The position numbers were made by a program, and so were the translations under genes. Shown piece after piece: positions 1 to 12,966 of a stretch of DNA of 64,000 nt. Location: contig NC_085140.1 of the NCBI RefSeq assembly GCF_024139115.2, forward strand, positions 24,148,035 to 24,212,034. Reading direction: 5' to 3'. This DNA is from Armigeres subalbatus. Its lineage: Eukaryota > Arthropoda > Insecta > Diptera > Culicidae. The stretch's first letter is position 1; every line of letters starts with the position of its first letter. The notes below the pieces were generated by a model. That model was not told the DNA's origin and ran no database searches. It saw nothing but the letters and a program-made list of their open reading frames with translations.

Positions 1-1115
1 TCCTTTTTTCTTTCTTCATTTTTGTTCTTACTTGGTTCTTCCTTCTTCCTTCTTTTTTTCTTCCTTACCCCACCTTTCTATTTTCTACTTTTTTCTTCTT
101 GTTTCTTTCTTCTTTTTTCTTTTTCCTTTCTTCTTTCTTCCTTCTTCTTTCTTTCTTCTTTCTTTTTGCCTATTTTTTCTTCTTCCTTCTTCCTTTTCTC
201 TTCTTCCTTCGCAATTATTCCTTCTTCTTCATTTTCCCTTTTTCCTTACTCTTAATTCCTTTTTCCTTCATTCTTCTTCCTTCTTCTTTCTTCCTTCTTT
301 CTACCTTCTTCCTTCCACTTCTTCCTTATTCCTTCTTTTTTCTTCCTTCTTCCTTCATCCTTCTCCTTCTACCTTATTCCATTTTCCTTCTTCCTTCTTC
401 CTCCCTTTTTCCTTCTTCCTTCTTTTTTCTTCCTTCTTCCTTTTTCCTTCTTCTTTCTTCCTTCTTCTATCTCCCTTCTTCCTTTTTCCCTCTTCCTTCT
501 TCCTTTCTCCTTCTTCTTTCTTTCTTCTTCCTTGTTCCTTCTTCTTTCTTCATTATTCCTTCTTTATTCCTCCTTCTTCATTCTTCCTTCTTCTTTCTTG
601 CTTCTTCCTTTTTCCTTCTTCTTTCTTCCTTCTTCCTTCTTCCTTCTTCCTTCTTCCTTTTTCCTTCTTCCTTCTTCCTTCTTCCTTCTTCCTTCTTCCT
701 TCTACCTTCTTCCTTCTTCTTTCTTCCTTCTTTCTTCCTTCTTCCTTCTTCCATCTTCCATCTTCATCTTCCTTCTTCCTTATTCCTCCTTTCTTTTTCC
801 TTCTTCCTTCTTCCTTCTACCTTTCTCTTTCTTCCTTCTTCCTTCTTTCTTCTTCTTTTTTTCCTCCTTCCTACTTCCTTCTTCCTTCTTTCTTCTCCCT
901 TCTTCATTCTTACTTTTTCCTTCTTCCTTTTTCTTTCTTCTTTCTTCCGTTTTCTTCCTTCTTTCTCTCATCTTCCTTATTTCTTATTCTTCCTTCATTT
1001 TTCCTTCTTCCATCTGCCTTCTTTCCTTTTTTCTTCTTCCTTCTTCTTTCTCCCTTCTTCCTTCTTTCTTCTTCCTTCTTCCTACTTCTTTCTTCCTTCT
1101 TCCTTCTTCCTCACT
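1..1115. repeat. Polypyrimidine tandem array (TTCCTTC heptamer based)
   Basis: About 1.1 kb is almost pure C and T on the plus strand, built on TTCCTTC with TTCTTTC and TTCCTTT variants. All long open frames here (Phe/Ser/Leu-rich on plus, Lys/Glu/Arg-rich on minus) come from the repeat and are not genes. It begins at the window edge, so its left limit is unknown. A shorter copy lies at 2939-3340 and leads into the same downstream sequence. Confidence 0.95.
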
Positions 1116-1250
1116 TCGCACCACAACTCATTTCTCACTCCCCAGTTCTCATTCGGCCTAATGGCCATTGGGCCTAATGGCCTTCGGCCTAATGACCCTC
1201 GGCCTAATGACCCTCGGCCTAATGACCCAGAATCTTTGGTTTCGTACCCA
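1116..1250. repeat. GGCCTAATG minisatellite downstream of the pyrimidine array
   Basis: A short unique stretch (CACTTCGCAC, then CACTCCCCAGTTCTCATTC) leads into about five imperfect copies of GGCCTAATGRCC and ends near GGTTTCGTACCCAGG. The same order recurs at 3341-3495, so pyrimidine array, linker and minisatellite form one composite repeat. Confidence 0.85.
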
Positions 1251-2095
1251 GGCACAATAGGAAAAAGGAGGTATTTTTGGCCAAAATTATAAATCCTGCA
1301 ATAAATGGTGGTATTCATCATAAAAACATAGTTGGAAAAGAAAAATATTTTTTCTGAGCCTTAAATGGGGTGTGGGACCAATTTTCGGCATAGTATCAAT
1401 TTTTGTCATATTCTACAAAATCAACGGAAATTTGTCACTTTTTTTGGCTTGCAATAAGCCCGCTGGATGTTGGATAAAATACTGATGGTCATATAAAGGG
1501 TTTGACTGTATATTCGTGTCACATACAAATGGCAACACAGTTTTCCTTTTAGCTGGTGTTGAAAATTCACTGAGTAGAACTTATAAACCATTAATTACGA
1601 CTGTAGTTTAATGATTCGGAGATGGCTTTTCAGTCTTGACAAAATCAAAACACTGTTATTTAATCTTGTCCTTGAACTTATAAACCAGCAAAGGAGGGTA
1701 GAACAGATTCAATAAGCGTCATATTGTGACATCATCGAAATGGAATTTCATTTATTTGATATTTCATTAAGATTTCTTTCATAAATATAAAAACGTATTG
1801 TGACAAGGAGTTATTTAAGACACTACTCATCCACCACGTTATGACACGTTATGGTTAAATCTATAATTCGCTTCTATAATGTAGTAATGTCAAAATCGTA
1901 AATTTTGAACCCCTTCCCTTCTCACTGCGTGACGCTTTTTATAAGATAGTTGATTTTTTCTTGAATTAGGCGCAACGTTAAGACATAACCCTTCCCCTTA
2001 AAATGTTATTTAAATTGTGTTCGTGACCAATTTCAATTAAAGTGGCATTATTGAGTGACTCAGATGAAAATTGAAAAAAGAATAAGTTTACCAAA
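1251..2095. other. AT-rich stretch without a recognisable gene
   Basis: No credible coding region, RNA gene or repeat with readable ends was found here. The sequence is AT-rich with stops in all frames. Confidence 0.5.
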
Positions 2096-2097
2096 AC

Positions 2098-2475
2098 ACC
2101 TGATTTATTCCCCTAGCGGTATTGTTATCTTTCTCGTGCATTATAAGAAAATGTATTTTGGACATAACTTTTGAGCCCATAGCCCGATTCAGCCTATTTT
2201 TAATAGGGAGCAATAGAACAACGTTCTCTGACAAATGAAACTCGTTACGAGTAAATCGGTTAAGAGTAAGGGCCTAAAAAATAGTTAAGATAATTTTTGC
2301 TCACACACATACAGACATTAACACACACGTACACACAGGCATCACCTCAATTCGTTGAACTGAGTCGATCGGTATACAACACTATGAGTGTTTGGGCTTT
2401 CTTCTGAATGCTTTTGGAGCCTTCGGCCTAATGAGCTTCTACGTATACTTAGTACACGAGAAAGGCAAAAATAGG
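2098..2475 (-). mobile_element. Complete single-unit copy of the TGCCTTTCTCG dispersed repeat
   Basis: Read on the minus strand it starts with GCCTTTCTCGTG and a TATAC-containing head, passes through a short (GT)-rich tract, one internal unit, and a 3' end with CGAGAAAGATAACAATACCGC and CTAGGGGAATAAATCA. This is the short (~375 bp) form of the family that is tandemly expanded at 7.4-10.3 and 13.0-15.1 kb. The ends are inverted to each other (TGCCTTTCTCG / CGAGAAAGGCA), which suggests a non-autonomous DNA element, but no transposase or target duplication identifies its superfamily. Confidence 0.75.
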
Positions 2476-2935
2476 CATTTTTAAAAATTCATGTATCTTA
2501 CAAAATGGTGAATTTGAGCAGAATTTTATTCATGGTCCTCAAAGCTTAAGAGTTCAATAGTATAGTGCATGATGTTTTACTGCGGGGTATTGCGGGGTAC
2601 CAAACTGTTTTGTTCGTTAAATACTGCGTAAAATATGCTTTTACAAAACTACTAAAAACTAAATTCTGCACGGAGCTATTATTACATTATCAAGCCTATT
2701 GCATAGATCTGTTTAAGAGCTTTGTAGCGATATATAAATATGTTACTTTTGAGACGAAAATATGGCAAAGCTGCCCGTTTTCCCAAAAAACGTAAAAATA
2801 TCATTTCTAGGAGGGGCTAGTTTGAACGCCCCCACCCCTCCCTAAAAAAATCTAAAAAATAAAAACCGTCCTGATTATAAAAATATAGGTTATAAGCTGT
2901 GTATTCATCACATTTTACTCGCCCAAATCAAAAAT
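2476..2935. other. AT-rich spacer, no feature recognised
   Basis: A 76-codon frame at 2565-2795 has no recognisable domain and no coding-like composition, so it is not called as a gene. Confidence 0.4.
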
Positions 2936-2938
2936 TGG

Positions 2939-3340
2939 TCTTTCTTCATTCTTACTTTTTCCTTCTTCCTTCTTCTTTCTTCCTTCTTCTTTCTTCCTTC
3001 TTCTTTCTTTTTTATTCTTTCTTCCGTTTTCTTCCTTCTTTCTCCCATCTTCCTTATTTCTTATTCTTCCTTTATTTTTCCTTCTTCCATCTGCCTTCTT
3101 CCTTCTTTCATCTTCCTTCTTCCTTCTTCCTTCTTTCTTTTTCCTTCTTCCTTCTTCCTTCTTCCTTTTTCCTTCTTCCTTCTCCCTTCTTCCTTCTTCC
3201 TTCTTCCTTCTATCTTTCTCCTTCTTCCTTCTTCCTTTTTCCTTCTTCCTTCTTCCTTCTTCCTTCTTCCTTCTACCTTTCTTGTTCTTCCTTCTTCCTT
3301 CTTCCTTCTTCTTACTTCTTTCTTCCTGCTTCCTTCTTCC
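2939..3340. repeat. Second polypyrimidine array
   Basis: About 400 bp of TTCCTTC-type pyrimidine sequence, the shorter counterpart of the array at 1-1115, with the same downstream linker. Confidence 0.9.
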
Positions 3341-3495
3341 TCACTTCGCACAACTCATTTATCACTCCCCAGTTCTCATTCGGCCTAATGGCCTTCGGCC
3401 TAATGGCCATTCGGCCTAATGGCCTTTGGCCTAATGACCTTCGGACTAACGGCCCTTGGCCTAATGACCCAGCATCTCTGGTTTCGTACCCAGGA
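3341..3495. repeat. Second GGCCTAATG minisatellite
   Basis: Same linker as at 1116 and about six imperfect GGCCTAATGGCC units, ending in GGTTTCGTACCCAGG. It abuts the LINE remnant that follows. Confidence 0.85.
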
Positions 3496-3513
3496 CGGAA
3501 GACATGCTGTTAA

Positions 3514-3777
3514 CTAGCCTCTCGACAACTTTAGAAACGCAGGAGGTTGGCGAGATAGGCCAAGGTGGTTTTTCGAGGCATCCCGGGAGGTGAGGCTAAG
3601 CCCGACCAGGCAGGCTTGGTTGACCAAATTCAGGAATAAGGCTTCATCAGAACGGGGATGGTTTTCGCTCATTGGGTACCCTATTCTATCTGGTCCAGAG
3701 GAATTTCCGTTACTTCTGGCGAGGGAGGATGAAAGCTCGACGACAGAGAAAAGCTGGTTAAATAAAGAACTCGACAA
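3514..3777 (-). pseudogene. LINE reverse transcriptase, N-terminal fragment
   Basis: The 87-residue open frame contains the early RT block (residues about 25-40, SSGPDRIGYPM) followed by a helix-like LFLNLVNQ segment, as in the fingers region of non-LTR RTs, where a G-P-D motif precedes the catalytic palm. The frame ends before the palm, so no YxDD motif is present. Stops and frame changes upstream separate it from any endonuclease. It is a remnant of the minus-strand LINE starting at 5690 and is not expected to be functional. Confidence 0.65.
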
Positions 3778-4389
3778 GTCCGGGGGACTTAGAAGTTCTC
3801 GAGGGAGCCGGATCTGGTGGTAATGAACCTACGGAATCCGACTGGGTTGCCGCTTATCGCGATAAGTGAAGCGAAATACTCCCCGAGAGCGTTGAAAACT
3901 TCCAGAGGGTCTGATATGGTGCGATCTTCAACGTCAAGGTGGATGGGGGAAAAACTACGCTTGCCACTGAGAACATTTACTTTCCTCTATAGTTCGGCTG
4001 ATGGAGTCGAGAATGTCCTCCTATTCCTTTTTTGGCTTCTTGACTTATCACTAGTAGGACTTATCACCCAGGTTGGAGTGCCCGGGATGCCTAGGACACT
4101 GGATCTGTTGGGTCTTATTATCCGGGCTGATGTCTCCGGGGTGCCCGAAAAGGCCTGAGGGGGTGGGACTTACCTTCCGGGACGGATAAATTGGGGTGCC
4201 CAGAAAGACTGGCGGTATTCGCAGCGCCAGTGTTCCAACAGTAGTCGGAACTGGTAGATCTGTTTGGAGGAGACGGTGTTACTTGCAAGCTTGTATCCCA
4301 CGTCTTCCGTCGAGGAAGAGCAAAGCGTTCCGATAACACCAGACAGGTTACGCTTGATTCCCTCAAAGTTCTCCGGAGAATCAGCGACT

Positions 4390-4716
4390 TCATACCTTGC
4401 GCTTGTTATATGACTTGCAGGCGGATAATGTGTCCCTTTTACGTCTATTCCCCGGCGCCGTGGGGTGTTCCCCAGCTCCGGTGTGGGAAGAACGTCCGCA
4501 GAGGGGGGGGGCGACTGGATCGGGTAGGGGGTCGGACGTATGAATAACAGGGGGAATATTGTCAATAGCGAAGGCCTCTTGGGGTCGGGTAGGAGCTTCT
4601 TCAGTAATCCTATCGGCTATTTGCCCCTTTAAGCTGATGTTTTCCTCAGTCAGGTCAGTAATTTTAGTCAATAACTTTCCCAGCTGCTTTTCCGACGATG
4701 CCATGCGCTTTATCAT
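4390..4716 (-). pseudogene. LINE ORF1 C-terminal segment with coiled-coil-like region
   Basis: A 108-residue frame whose first ~40 residues have heptad-like spacing (KQLGKLLTKITDLTEENISL), followed by a Pro-rich tail. Together with the zinc knuckle upstream at 5035-5076 it fits the C-terminal part of a gag-like ORF1 protein. It is in a different frame from the upstream ORF1 segment, so the gene is broken. Assignment by position is an inference. Confidence 0.4.
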
Positions 4717-4839
4717 AGCGGAGAACTCTAAAGAGTCTCCGTTTATTGCGGAAAAGCTTCCGCAAGTAATGAGAGATTGAAATACTGGAGTGACCTCAGC
4801 GTAAGTTCTCTCCGGCCTTTTTTTTCTGCTGGAGGATTC

Positions 4840-5567
4840 TCATGCTTTCGTGGTAGGTGCAATTTTAGTCTGTCTTGATCCTCTGTTTTCATCCTTATAA
4901 AAGGGACAGGAACTGTGACCAATGTCGTGTTGCTCACTGTTGCGTTTACTGCAGAGCTTCTGCCTATCGCATTTCCTATCCTCAGCTATCGGATGGTTCT
5001 CCGAGCAGCTCCCACATAGGCCATTGTTGACTTTGCAACGCACTCTGGTATGATCAAAGGCCCAGCAGTGGAAGCATTACATCGGGGACGGGTAGGGCAC
5101 CTCAAAAAACCGAAATGGATATATTCCGCTCTTGAGGTCCCTTCGACGGTAACGATCAACAGGAGGTTGTTGACTCTGACATCACTTTCTTTCTTCGCGA
5201 TTCGATGAATATCTTGTACTCCTGGGTCTTGTATCCCCGCTAAAAGCTCGCTCGTCTCGTAGCTTACCACTCCCCGACAGTACATGATGCACTTTGTATA
5301 GTTGTGCACCGGGTGCAGAATGACTTTGATGGGCGTCCCATCCTTGAGCTGCTTGTGAAACAGTAGTCGGCTCCGAACTTTCATGGCGTATGTTTTGTGT
5401 TCGCCTTCCGAAGAAGCGGAATCGATGTCACTTTTCAGAAAAGACTTGACCGACTTTTTAATCAAGAAAGCTTGGGGGAGAGGGGGTTTCCGTCGGTTCC
5501 CTGGAGTCGAAGCACCATCAACTCTCCGTAGTCGTTCCCTGAACCCATAAAAGTTGGCATTGTCCAA
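4840..5567 (-). pseudogene. LINE ORF1 (gag-like) protein with CCHC zinc knuckle, frameshifted
   Basis: The first frame (5567 down to about 5105) gives about 155 gag-like residues, including a VILHPVHNYTKCIMYCRGVV core typical of insect LINE ORF1 proteins that bind element RNA. Near 5100 the reading must shift to continue. In the shifted frame, after a TAA, 5076-5035 encodes CFHCWAFDHTRVRC, a C-X2-C-X4-H-X4-C zinc knuckle, followed by a second Cys-rich run (LCGSCSENH). The frameshift plus the stop just before the first knuckle cysteine show that the protein cannot be made intact. The start ATGGACAATGCC is the first ATG after the non-coding 5' region. Confidence 0.7.
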
Positions 5568-5690
5568 CCCGTGTAACTACCATCGATTTTCTTATGACCC
5601 TGACTACTACGAACCCCCTACAAAGGGTCTCCCAGACCTTGCAGACATCTTTCAGGCCCAGGAGGTGCCCTTAAAAGCAAAGTTGATAAC

Positions 5691-7405
5691 CATGTATATT
5701 TTTTTCTTCATTTCATGATAAGATAAATTCGCGTACGATGAAAAATGGTATTTCATTCCAATTGATGTGATATTTTCAGCATATTAGTATTATACAGAAA
5801 GTGAATTATTTGCAACGACTCCGTTAATACTTCTTCATCCTAAGTGAAAGACGTGCGCTGTGCTGCAGAGTATCAACTCGAATAATGTCCCTCATGAGCT
5901 CCAACGAATGAGATACCACACCGCATAAAATCAGCTTTGCCAATAGTATAGGTACCTATCAAAACTAAGGGTATGCGATTCAAAACGGAATCTTTGCGAA
6001 GAACAACTTTTCTGCCAGAAAAAAAATTCCTACATTATTTTAATTACAACAGAACAAAACATCCTTGTGGAAAAACCCCTTTTATAAAACCGCGTGAATT
6101 CTAAAATCCGCATAAAGAGCGACTCCAGTGTATTGTTTTGAGCGCCGTGCCGACATTAAAAAGTCGAATATCGGACAACCTTACTATCAACAGCTTGCGC
6201 TCGAGTTTAGCATCATCTTATTCCATTCCGAGAAAAGGATGAAGTGTACTAAAACCGATTCGAGCGAAAAACATTCGCAAGGCACCGTTCAGACGGACCC
6301 ATACCGACTGTGCATTGCAAGTCGCTTGACTTCCACTTCCACGACGACGACGAGGACCAGAACGTACCCAGTTCGATTTCACATTCAAACAGGCACTGCA
6401 GCAGAAGAAAAAAAAAACGAAAAACGCAGCCCCAGCGAGTCTGCTGCAATTTGATGCCAACAAAGCTGAGCCGATTCGCTCTCGAAAAGGACATACACAA
6501 GCATACTAACATGTGGCTCAGTGTTATGGCAATAACTTAGACTGGTGCCAACGGCGAAGACGGCGACGATGGCGATCCTGAGGGGGTAGCTTCTAGAGTA
6601 CTTTAAATAATTTTGTTGCTGTTTATTTAATACGACTATTTTTGTGCTATTATTAGAGATTTTATGACCTCTCATGGGGAAATGCAGCACACACGTGGCG
6701 AATGCAATAACGTATGTTTTATGCCATCATCAAATGGTAATTATGAGAAAGGATAAGCTCCGTCAACGCTTGTTCTGGTTGAAATTTCTATGATTGGTGG
6801 CTCCAAAGCTCACTCGAGTTGAAAATCTGGAAGTTATCCTTTTATGTTTGAAATAGACGCACATAGGGTAGGTATACGAAGCATCGGAACCGAACAAAGT
6901 GTTGACCGAGTACGGCCACTAATCTGAAACCATGAAAATTGCGCCGCCATCAACAGACAACAGACAGAGTGCGTGCCAGGTCAGTGATAAGCGAAGCACC
7001 AAGGCACTGAAATGAAGCGCAGCCTGTCCGTTTGTGTGCAGTTAGAAGGTAAATGCTTTGAAAATGTGTACGAACGTTCGGAACATCTTCTACAAATAGA
7101 ACGTTCAAAAGTAGCACATTCTGATTTTATATTCGTGAGAACATGGGCGTAGAATGCATTTTCAAAAGGGGCTGAGGTGTACTACAAATCTGACATTAGA
7201 ATATTGATAATTTTCTCATTTTGCAAGTTTCAAATTAACATGGCTATGGGTTTTGGCAAGTTTTGTTCGTTAACTGATAGTAGTATTCTTCAAGTCCAAA
7301 TAAAATCCTATGAAAAAAGTGTTCGGGGCATTTTCAGTATTGTCATTGTATTCAAATGTCAATTAGGATAAATTACGACAGGTTTTGTTCTATTATTGCC
7401 AGGTG
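5691..7405. other. Long stretch without an assignable gene
   Basis: AT-rich sequence with a locally GC-richer part at 6240-6520 and 6880-7060. Overlapping frames of 80-108 codons occur on both strands at 6128-6690, but none has a recognisable domain and no strand dominates. It could include untranslated or promoter sequence of a host gene; nothing proves this. Confidence 0.35.
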
Positions 7406-7409
7406 TTTT

Positions 7410-7950
7410 TGCCTTTCTCGTATACAAAGTATACGTAAAGGCTATAGAATCACTCCAAAACCGAACTTTTGATAGAAGGCTCGGAGACCCATAGTGTTAT
7501 ATACCAATCGACTCAGTTCGACGAATTGAGGTGATGTCTGTATGTGTGTATGTATGTGTGTGTGTGTGTGTGTGTGTACAAAAATGTGAGACACACTTTT
7601 TGGTACTTAGCAGTATTCGAATTGCTCGAAACAAGTTGCAGTCGACGCGGATTGCGGTCTAGTTGTTTCCTATTGAAAATTGGCCCGATCGGTCATTGCG
7701 TTTCAAAGTTATTGAAAAAACATTGTTTTTCTGCCAAGGGTCCCTTGGGAAAAAAATTCAAAAACGAAAAAAATTTTTTTTTTTCCATAGATTGCAGCAA
7801 TTCATTCAAATGACCGCAAATGCATATGAATTGATGTAAAAAGTAAAATCTATCCCCATAAAGTGCTATTTCGACCTCTGTTATGTGTTTTTCTTATTTT
7901 TTTTAATGCGCGAGAAAGGCACCACCAACGCTAGGTGGATTGATCTGGGT
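7410..7950 (+). mobile_element. TGCCTTTCTCG dispersed repeat, copy with both ends
   Basis: Begins TGCCTTTCTCGTATAC, has the family head (GGAGACCCATAGTGTTATAT), a short (GT)n tract (7535-7577), one diverged internal unit, and ends CGAGAAAGGCACCACC ... CTAGGTGGATTGATCTGGG. The two ends form an 11-bp inverted repeat. The next copy starts immediately after it at about 7954. Confidence 0.8.
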
Positions 7951-8078
7951 TTTTGCCTTTCTCGTATACTAAGTATACGGTAAAGGCTATATGATCGCTC
8001 CAAAAACAAACTTTTTATAGAAGGCCCGGAGACCCATAGTGTTATATACCAATCAACTCAGTTCGACGAATCGAGGTG

Positions 8079-8157
<79 letters not shown>

Positions 8158-8180
8158 TGTATGTGTGTGTGTGTGTGTGC
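8079..8180. repeat. (GT)n microsatellite
   Basis: About 100 bp of GT with a few AT and GC interruptions, within the head of a TGCCTTTCTCG repeat. The Cys-Val frames across it are artefacts. Confidence 0.95.
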
Positions 8181-8189
8181 GCAAAACTA

Positions 8190-8955
8190 CTCAAAAAATG
8201 TCACTCATTTTTCGGGCACTTATCCTCAACCGATTTTCTTGCAACAAGTTGCATTCGACGCAGAATCCTGTCCCATTGTTTCCTATTTGAAATTGGCCAG
8301 ATCGAACTATGGGATCGAAAGTTATGGCCAAAATACAAATTCATACGAAGAAATCGCGTAAAAAATGTCACTCATTTTTCGGGCACTTATCCTCAACCGA
8401 TTTGCTTGCAACAAGTTGCATTCGACGCAGAATCCTGTCCTATTGTTTTCTATTTGAAATTGGCCAGATCGAACTATGGGATCGAAAGTTATGGCCAAAA
8501 TACAAATTCATACGAAAAAATCGCGTAAAAAAGTCACTCATTTTTCGGGCACTTATCCTCAACCGATTTGCTTGCAACAAGTTGCATTCGACGCAGAATC
8601 CTGTCCCATTGTTTCCTATTTGAAATTGGCCAGATCGAACTATGGGATCAAAAATTATGGCCAAAATACAAATTCATACGAAAAAATCGCGTGAAAAGTG
8701 TCACTCATTTTTCGGGCACTTATCCTTAACCGATTTCCTCGCAACAAGTTGCATTCGACGTAGAATTGTGTCTCATTATTTCTTATTGAAAATTGACCAG
8801 ATCGGACTATGGGATCGGAAGTTATAGCCAAAATACTTTTTTTACGGAATAATCGCGTAAAAAAGTGTCACTCATTTTTCGGGCACTTACCCTCAACCGA
8901 TTCCCTCGTAACAAGTTGCAGATCGGACTATGGGATCGGAAGTTATGGCCAAAAT
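8190..8955 (+). repeat. ~167-bp tandem array, 4-5 units
   Basis: The marker TCACTCATTTTTCGGGCAC starts at 8201, 8368, 8534, 8701 and 8868, giving periods of 166-167 bp. The first three units are nearly identical; the last two are more diverged and the final one is shortened. Each unit is open in two frames, which yields repetitive ORFs that are not genes. Confidence 0.95.
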
Positions 8956-8961
8956 ACTTTT

Positions 8962-10257
<1,296 letters not shown>

Positions 10258-11150
10258 ATAATTAATTATGCCAAAATTTGCCTGAAACATTCTTTGCATA
10301 TCAAAGAATATTGTGGCCAAATTTCATAAAACTTGGTCAACAAAAGCCCTGCCAAAAAAATATGCCAATGCCGTCATTTCCCCTAGATGGATTGGCAATT
10401 TTTTTTTTTTTTCATGCATCTGCAACGCAGCAAATAATGTTTTTTGCTGTTCCATATAGCTTGCTTTTGGAGATTTGTGCTTCTGAAAGCGTGATGTAGT
10501 TTTGAAATGGGCTTCTAACGCAATTTACCTTAATAGAATTTCTTCAATATTCCTTCCAAATGTTTTGTTGTTATCAGAGATTTTACCTTTAACGGCATTC
10601 ATCTCAAAATCCTTACAAAACTTCGATTATACTTCTTTACTGTAGAAAATAATGATGAATTACTGATTTGCTGGTAGTAAATGAAGGAATAAAAATATTG
10701 AAATTTTTGAATGCTTACTTAGCCTCGTTTCTTGAGCTTGAGGCCGATGAGCTTGCCGACACCTATTTATGCTAGCAGCGGAGACATGAATCGGCCTGGT
10801 GATTTTATTTTATTGCGATTGTGTTTTAATTTTTTTTGCAATGCTGCCTTTTTTTTTTGGAAAACTTTTCAAAGTTTAGGTTGAAAAATCTAACGCAGTT
10901 CTTCAGAATATTCTTCTCAATTCATTTCTTTCTAATCTCTCCATTACAATTTTTGAATTTCTTCTGGAAATGTGTTTCATCGGAGAACACTAATCAGCTG
11001 CTGGAGTCTCCCATTTTGTCCGATTTTGGGCCCATAGAGGAAGTGTTTACCGACATCTGTTTATATCTATCAAATAACTTAATACAAGCCGAGATCACAC
11101 CATTTTATAGATGGAAGTCTCATTTATGAAATAAAAATTTGAAATTAGCC
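10258..11150. other. AT-rich spacer without recognised features
   Basis: Short frames only (at most 97 codons at 10836-11129, Phe/Leu/Ser-rich). No domain, RNA gene or element end was recognised. Confidence 0.4.
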
Positions 11151-11170
11151 TTAATTGTTGATAAAATTAT

Positions 11171-11173
<3 letters not shown>

Positions 11174-11237
<64 letters not shown>
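11174..11237. repeat. (GA)n microsatellite
   Basis: About 64 bp of uninterrupted GA followed by GGAAGGAAGG and a purine-rich tail to about 11290. Confidence 0.95.
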
Positions 11238-11240
<3 letters not shown>

Positions 11241-11299
11241 AAGGAAGGAAAAAGTAAAAGGAAGAGGGGAGAGGACAGAAGGAAAAAGAAGTCCTAGCA

Positions 11300-12960
11300 T
11301 TACATATGCTTCATATACGTTACTGCAATTCATATGTGACCAGATTTAGTCACAATCAAGTTGCTCCAAACATTTTTGAATAACTTGTATATATTTGCTT
11401 GAAAAAAGGAAAAAGGGTGGAGAAAGAAGTAGAAGGTAGAAATGATTTCTCACTTCTCTTCTCTCGCTTCTCGTTTGTGATATGTTTGCTTCAAACAAAT
11501 CGGACCTAATGCATAACAGCACCTAGATGAGCGACAGTTACACAGCCACAAAAATAGCTCGTGTGGTTTTATTGAAGCTTGGATTTCAATATTTTCAACA
11601 GTATTTGATTCCTCATGAAACAAAGAATCTGTACAAACGTTTACATGTTGAAAAGGACCGTTATCACGACCGTACGACCATTCGGCCCAATAACCCTGAT
11701 ATCTTGAGCCATACTGAGACTTCTTCAAATAAAATGGCCTTAGGGTCGGCACGCTCACCTCAAGTAACACGCGGACAGTTAATTCTCGCACATGAAAAGT
11801 AGAAAAACTATAGTATTTAATAGAACATTACAACACTTTATTTGACCAATCTTTACTACCTTTCTCTTTCTATAACTTCCTGATCTGCTCCTTCCCATTT
11901 TCTTATGAACAAATCGGGCCTTTTCTTTGGGGCACCATCTTCCTTATACACCACACCACGTCATCCCTTTCCACATTACTTCCTCAACTTCAATTTCGGT
12001 TGAATTACGGATGACGGCTTGTCCAGGAACGACGACGGCTAGCGATGGTTTCACGTTGTCTTCCACCCCGGCTTAGGCATATGTTCGTGGAAGCCTTCGG
12101 GACGTTCCTGTCCGTTCTTTATCTGGAAATTTGGTAACGGATCGGCCTTCGGCGGTAACGATGCCGGAAGTCTTCGAGAACGTAATTATACTGATACTGA
12201 TACTGGTGATCCAATTACGTGCATGATTTTTAGCGTAAATATCAATATTTTTTTCTATCAGTATGCATTTGTTGTTCTCGACCTCTAAAATCGTATGGCG
12301 ACTGGCGTTAGTTCATTGATTAGGAAAATTCCGAGATTATTTGGTCACTAGAGTTCGTTGCTTTGACGGCGTTGAAGTTATTCGCATGTTTGCATGATTG
12401 CATATTCATTTAAGTTAAAATACTAAGTTGTTACGAATTATGATATATGTACGTCCCCATGACTGTTTTTAAGGCGAAAATGGGCCACCCAGGGGAAACA
12501 ATAGGTAGGGATATTGAAAACTGTTCAGCAGCATATTAGCATAGAGGCATATGGAGACGCATGGTACATTTGTGCAATGATCCATATTGATGCTAAATTT
12601 TCGATGCAAATTTTATTACATCATTTATATTGTAACTTGTATTAAGGGAAATTTGTACCAAGCTATATGTTGGGAAATGCATGTTTTTGGTAAATGTAGA
12701 ATACTGCAAACAAGAAGTCATTAGAAACATGATTCTATACTGCAGGTTCCCGGGCGTCTCATACGCGTTTCAATACAATTTATTAAACCACCTAATGAAT
12801 GATCTCATATTAAACAGCTGATAAAGTTCATAAGCTAATGAAGAGAATAAGTTTTTTTCCCATGCATATCATTTTTGCTTTGGCAAAAAATATTAGAAAT
12901 CTTAATAAAAAACAACATTATTTTCTTACGTGTAGGCTCCCTTCTCATCCCTTTTTTCTT
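11300..12960. other. Intergenic stretch, no gene assigned
   Basis: A pair of overlapping opposite frames at 11450-11802 shows no domain. A moderately GC-richer patch at 11930-12200 has no long frame. The piece at 12530-12600 (TATGGAGACGCATGG) resembles the interior of the element at 35.8 kb, suggesting an old shared repeat. Confidence 0.4.
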
Positions 12961-12966
12961 TCTTTT

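Larger units (their letters stand above)
3500..5690 (-). mobile_element. Decayed I-clade-like non-LTR retrotransposon
   Basis: In minus-strand order: a short 5' region (5690-5568), an ORF1 gag-like segment with a CCHC zinc knuckle (5567 to about 4390), poorly readable sequence, and the N-terminal fingers part of a reverse transcriptase (3777-3514). The distance between ORF1 and RT is far too short for a full endonuclease, so an internal deletion is likely. Several frameshifts and stops make it dead. The I-clade call rests on the ORF1 layout and the RT block SSGPDRIGYPM; other clades are possible. Confidence 0.75.
7954..8960 (+). mobile_element. TGCCTTTCTCG repeat with expanded internal array, 3' end missing
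   Basis: Head at 7954, (GT)n at 8079-8180, then a tandem array of ~167-bp units (see 8190-8955). It runs without its own 3' end directly into the head of the next copy at about 8962, so the two copies are fused in tandem. Confidence 0.8.

Noticed and set aside
32..1292. Phe/Ser/Leu-rich ORFs up to 397 codons at the window start
   Set aside because: They are translations of the polypyrimidine array, open because CT-only sequence contains no stop codon.
6128..6690. Overlapping ORFs on both strands
   Set aside because: No domain, no strand preference and low-complexity parts; insufficient for a gene call.
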